Positions 14,322 to 16,570 of a stretch of DNA of 16,570 nt are shown in pieces. Source of the stretch: Verrucomicrobiales bacterium (GTDB lineage Bacteria > Verrucomicrobiota > Verrucomicrobiia > Verrucomicrobiales > Akkermansiaceae); contig DPWT01000038.1 in the NCBI GenBank assembly GCA_003527555.1, positions 1 to 16,570 on the forward strand, given 5' to 3'. Positions within the stretch are counted from its first letter, which is position 1. Every line of letters starts with the position of its first letter. A model generated the notes under the pieces. That model made no database searches and was not told the origin of the DNA. It saw only the letters and a program-made list of their open reading frames with translations. Both the position numbers and the translations under genes were made by a program.

Positions 14322-15212
14322 TTAACTGTTTCGTCTGCGAGTGCGTAAGCGAAACAGACGGTGGAGTGGTGGCAAGTAGTCACCTGTTGTGGATAGGGAG
14401 AGGTGATCGATGCCATGCTTTTTGAACAGGCGCGTGATGCCTTCCTTATGTCGTCGGGTGAGCTTATCAAAGCCCATACGCAGTTGGCTATTGTTGGTAT
14501 TTACAGTGGTCTGCCAGCCTGTTTCGGGGTCGTTCAGCGTGACGGTGCCAATGCGTGGCAGTTTTTGCTCTGCGGGATCGATGACACGAAGGGCAATGGT
14601 ATCGTGTTTACTGGCCAATGCACCAAGTGGTCGCTGCAAATCATGTGCAAAAAAGTCTGAGATCATAAAGACAAGAGCCTTACGCTTTACCGTGTGGAGA
14701 AGGAAATCGCACGCTGCATTAATAGATGTGCGTGGATCATCGGGCTCAGCGGCAAGAATTTCCCTGATGATACGCAGCACGTGTTTGTTGCCTTTGGTGG
14801 GGGGCAAATAGAGTAGGGGCTCGTTGGCAAAAAGCAGCAGCCCTGTCTTGTCGCCGTTAAAATTGGCGCTGAAGGCAATAATTGCTGCGAGCTCGGCCGC
14901 TAGTTCGCGTTTGCTGAGCTGTTTGCTTCCGTAGAGTGACGAGCCAGACACATCGACAGCAAGAATCACAGAGAGTTCCCGCTCTTCGCGGAACGTGCGG
15001 ATGTAGGGATGATCTTTACGCGCGGTGACATTCCAATCGATAAAGCGTGTTTCATCACCGTGTTGGTATTCCCTGTAGTCTTCAAAATCTAAACCGCTAC
15101 CCTTGAAAGACGATTGATACTCACCACTGAAGGTTTCCCGTGCAAGCCGCCGTGCTTTAATCTCAAGAAGATGCACGCGGCGCATGATTTCTTCGATGGA
15201 GTCAGGTGTCAT
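14322..15212 (-). CDS. DUF58 domain protein (Bat operon)
   Basis: Cytoplasmic protein of 296 residues. The N-terminal half carries the DUF58 signature: FSGEYQSSFKGSGLDFEDYR (28-47) and YQHGDETRFIDWNVTARKD (49-67). A VWA-like fold follows, with a metal-site motif D87-V-S89-G-S91 (AVDVSGSS). MISDFF near the middle of that domain fits the position of the later VWA strand. DUF58 proteins are encoded next to MoxR AAA+ ATPases and VWA proteins, and are thought to be recruited by MoxR. Here the MoxR gene is not upstream; an Mrp/ApbC gene lies 44 nt before the ATG start. DUF4381 follows after 12 nt. No transmembrane helix is seen. Confidence 0.9.
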   Translation of the reverse strand: MTPDSIEEIMRRVHLLEIKARRLARETFSGEYQSSFKGSGLDFEDYREYQHGDETRFIDWNVTARKDHPYIRTFREERELSVILAVDVSGSSLYGSKQLSKRELAAELAAIIAFSANFNGDKTGLLLFANEPLLYLPPTKGNKHVLRIIREILAAEPDDPRTSINAACDFLLHTVKRKALVFMISDFFAHDLQRPLGALASKHDTIALRVIDPAEQKLPRIGTVTLNDPETGWQTTVNTNNSQLRMGFDKLTRRHKEGITRLFKKHGIDHLSLSTTGDYLPPLHRLFRLRTRRRNS

Positions 15213-15256
15213 GATTCGAGGTGCAGTGCAGGGATCGTTAATTATGGGAGATTGTC

Positions 15257-16303
15257 CTATGTGCCTGTAAGTGCAACGATCTTGGAGGTTATTTCTTGGT
15301 ATGATTTAATGACGGGAGATGAGTCTTTATCAGTCAAGGTGATAGGTTTGCCAGAGTCACCTTGTTGGCGTGTCTGAATGCTGATTGGGATTTGCCCGAG
15401 TAGGGGTATTTTTAATTTTTCAGCTTCTTTAGCACCTCCGCCATCACCAAAAATTGGATAGCGGGTGCCAAGGTCACATTCAAACCATGCCATATTTTCA
15501 ACTAGGCCAAGGATAGGCACGTTGACCTTGTCGAACATGGAGATTGCTTTGCGAGCATCGATGAGCGCGACTTCCTGAGGTGTGGTAACAATGACGGCTC
15601 CGGTGAGAGCAATCGTCTGCACGATGGTGAGCTGAATATCTCCTGTGCCAGGTGGTAGATCGAGGATCAGGTAATCGAGCTCACCCCATTCGACGTTTTG
15701 CAGAAACTGTTGTGTGTAGCGGGTTGCAAGGGGGCCACGGACGATCACGGGCGAGGCTTCTTCTAATAAAAACCCCATCGACATAAGTTTGATGCCGTGA
15801 GCTTCGATGGGAATGATCTGATTGTCCTCGGTAGCGAGTGGTCGTTCATTACTTCCAAACATGTGAGCGACCGATGGTCCGTAGAGATCGCAGTCGCACA
15901 GTCCGACTTTGTGGCCTTGTTTGGAAAGTGCCGCTGCTAAGTTTGATGAGACGGTTGATTTCCCGACGCCGCCTTTTCCTGAAGCGACTGCGATGATTTT
16001 TTTGATGCCGGGGATGGAGTTTTTAGCGCCAGTACTGTCTGAATTGCCAGCTTGTGCTGCCGGGGCCTGCACGTCGAGTTCTACACGTGCGTGTTTCACC
16101 TCTGGCAATGGGTCGAGAATCGCGTGGCAATCATTAAAGATCTTTTCAGCAACTTTTGGATCGCTGGTTTGCACGGATATGTCGACGGTGACTGTGCCGT
16201 CTTCAACCTCGATATTTTTCACCAAGCCAAACGAGACGATGTCTCTGGAAAAGCCAGGATAGGAAACCTGCTTGAGCAGCTCTGTAACGGAATCGACTGT
16301 CAT
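15257..16303 (-). CDS. apbC: Mrp/ApbC-family iron-sulfur carrier P-loop NTPase
   Basis: Cytoplasmic MRP/NBP35-family ATPase of 348 residues, expected to carry or insert Fe-S clusters. The N-terminal MIP18/DUF59-like domain (residues 1-80) is joined by an Ala/Gly/Ser-rich linker (81-97) to the P-loop domain. That domain has the deviant Walker A GKGGVGKST (109-117), switch I-like DCDLYGPSV (137-145) and Walker B-like LILDLPPGTGDIQL (212-225). The family usually has C-x-x-C after ENM; here the sequence is ENMAWFECDLGTRYPIFG, with only C276 and no second cysteine. Some bacterial Mrp proteins share this loss, so cluster binding may differ or use other ligands. It lies 6 nt after the zinc-ribbon gene and 44 nt before DUF58, so may share the Bat operon transcript. 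The alternative symbol is mrp. Confidence 0.93.
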   Translation of the reverse strand: MTVDSVTELLKQVSYPGFSRDIVSFGLVKNIEVEDGTVTVDISVQTSDPKVAEKIFNDCHAILDPLPEVKHARVELDVQAPAAQAGNSDSTGAKNSIPGIKKIIAVASGKGGVGKSTVSSNLAAALSKQGHKVGLCDCDLYGPSVAHMFGSNERPLATEDNQIIPIEAHGIKLMSMGFLLEEASPVIVRGPLATRYTQQFLQNVEWGELDYLILDLPPGTGDIQLTIVQTIALTGAVIVTTPQEVALIDARKAISMFDKVNVPILGLVENMAWFECDLGTRYPIFGDGGGAKEAEKLKIPLLGQIPISIQTRQQGDSGKPITLTDKDSSPVIKSYQEITSKIVALTGT

Positions 16304-16309
16304 GGCAAA

Positions 16310-16570
16310 TTAGAGATGCAGAATGCGGCCACAGTTTTCACACTGAGTGACTGCCTTGTCTGATTGTAGGCTGATGATGGTTGCTGGAACGAGCTTCATG
16401 TGACAGCCACTACACTGACCTTTGTCAGCGGAGACTACAGCGTCACCGCCTTTGGATTTCATGAGCTGATCGTATAGTGCGAGTAAATCCTCATCGACTT
16501 CAGAAGAGAGTTTTTTTCGTTCCTCTTTCACCTCGCTCAGCTGTTTTTTGTCTTCTGATGCGCGCTTTTC
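16310..16570 (-). CDS. C4-type zinc-ribbon coiled-coil protein (5' end outside window)
   Basis: Only the last 86 codons lie in the window; the frame is open to the window end, so the GTG at 16531 is internal and not the start. The visible part has a charged Lys/Glu-rich segment typical of a coiled coil, then VDEDLLALYDQLMKSKGG and a C4 zinc ribbon with C-S-G-C and C-E-N-C pairs about 24 residues apart. This matches the C-terminal domain of PF02591 proteins (CT398/FlgZ-like zinc-ribbon family), which usually have a long N-terminal coiled coil of about 150-180 residues. Their role is poorly known; nucleic-acid or secretion-related functions have been proposed in different bacteria. The stop is 6 nt before the Mrp start, which indicates co-transcription. 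Confidence 0.85.
   Translation of the reverse strand, partial: EKRASEDKKQLSEVKEERKKLSSEVDEDLLALYDQLMKSKGGDAVVSADKGQCSGCHMKLVPATIISLQSDKAVTQCENCGRILHL

Noticed and set aside
14309..14324. Readthrough fusion of DUF58 and DUF4381, which share a frame across the TAA
   Set aside because: The stop is TAA, not TGA, and no SECIS-like structure was noticed. Both proteins have normal family lengths as separate chains.
1..16570. CRISPR array, IS element, prophage or tRNA
   Set aside because: No regularly spaced repeats, terminal inverted repeats with a transposase, phage genes or tRNA-like cloverleaf were recognised on reading; coding density is continuous and ordinary. No tool search was possible.

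Overview
The window looks like chromosomal DNA of a Gram-negative bacterium of the Planctomycetes-Verrucomicrobia-Chlamydiae group, most likely Verrucomicrobiota. This rests on three things: a large exported ThuA / beta-propeller dehydrogenase / cytochrome c fusion of the type expanded in that group, a Bat (aerotolerance) cluster with fused genes, and an exported TlpA-like protein with a long helical N-terminal half. Base composition is moderate. Most starts lack a clear Shine-Dalgarno sequence, and several are GTG or TTG. No IS element, phage gene, CRISPR array, rRNA or tRNA was recognised, and no stretch over 300 bases lacks a gene.

Left part (1-6797): a metallo-beta-lactamase-fold hydrolase cut by the window edge is followed 3 nt later by glycerate kinase on the plus strand. 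These converge on a 961-residue minus-strand dehydrogenase, with an AraC-type regulator upstream of it on the same strand. The regulator is divergent from a TIM-barrel protein of the phosphoenolpyruvate-hydrolase-like family. The two short intergenic regions share the 8-mer TTACCGTA, which may link the regulator to both neighbours.

Middle (6818-8444): a small cupin protein is followed by the most interesting gene in the window. It is an exported TlpA/ResA-like thioredoxin-fold protein whose reading frame is interrupted by a single in-frame TGA. The TGA sits exactly at the first cysteine of the W-C-G-P-C redox motif, giving W-TGA-G-P-C. The frame continues without shift for 105 more codons of well-conserved thioredoxin fold. 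A 32-nt hairpin with a GGTC apical loop begins 17 nt after the TGA. That loop is the same as in the E. coli fdhF SECIS element, and its distance from the TGA is typical for bacteria. I read the gene as an unannotated selenoprotein (U-G-P-C) rather than two ORFs or a pseudogene. A bidirectional hairpin terminator closes the gene.

Right part (8443-16570, all minus strand): a probable operon reads, in transcription order, zinc-ribbon protein (cut by the window end), Mrp/ApbC P-loop NTPase, DUF58 protein, DUF4381 protein, BatA, BatB-BatC fusion and BatD-BatE fusion. DUF58, BatA and BatB carry von Willebrand A metal-site motifs, and BatC- and BatE-like parts carry TPRs. Together they form the usual envelope-associated Bat assembly. 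The MoxR ATPase that normally leads such operons is absent here, and Mrp occupies that place.
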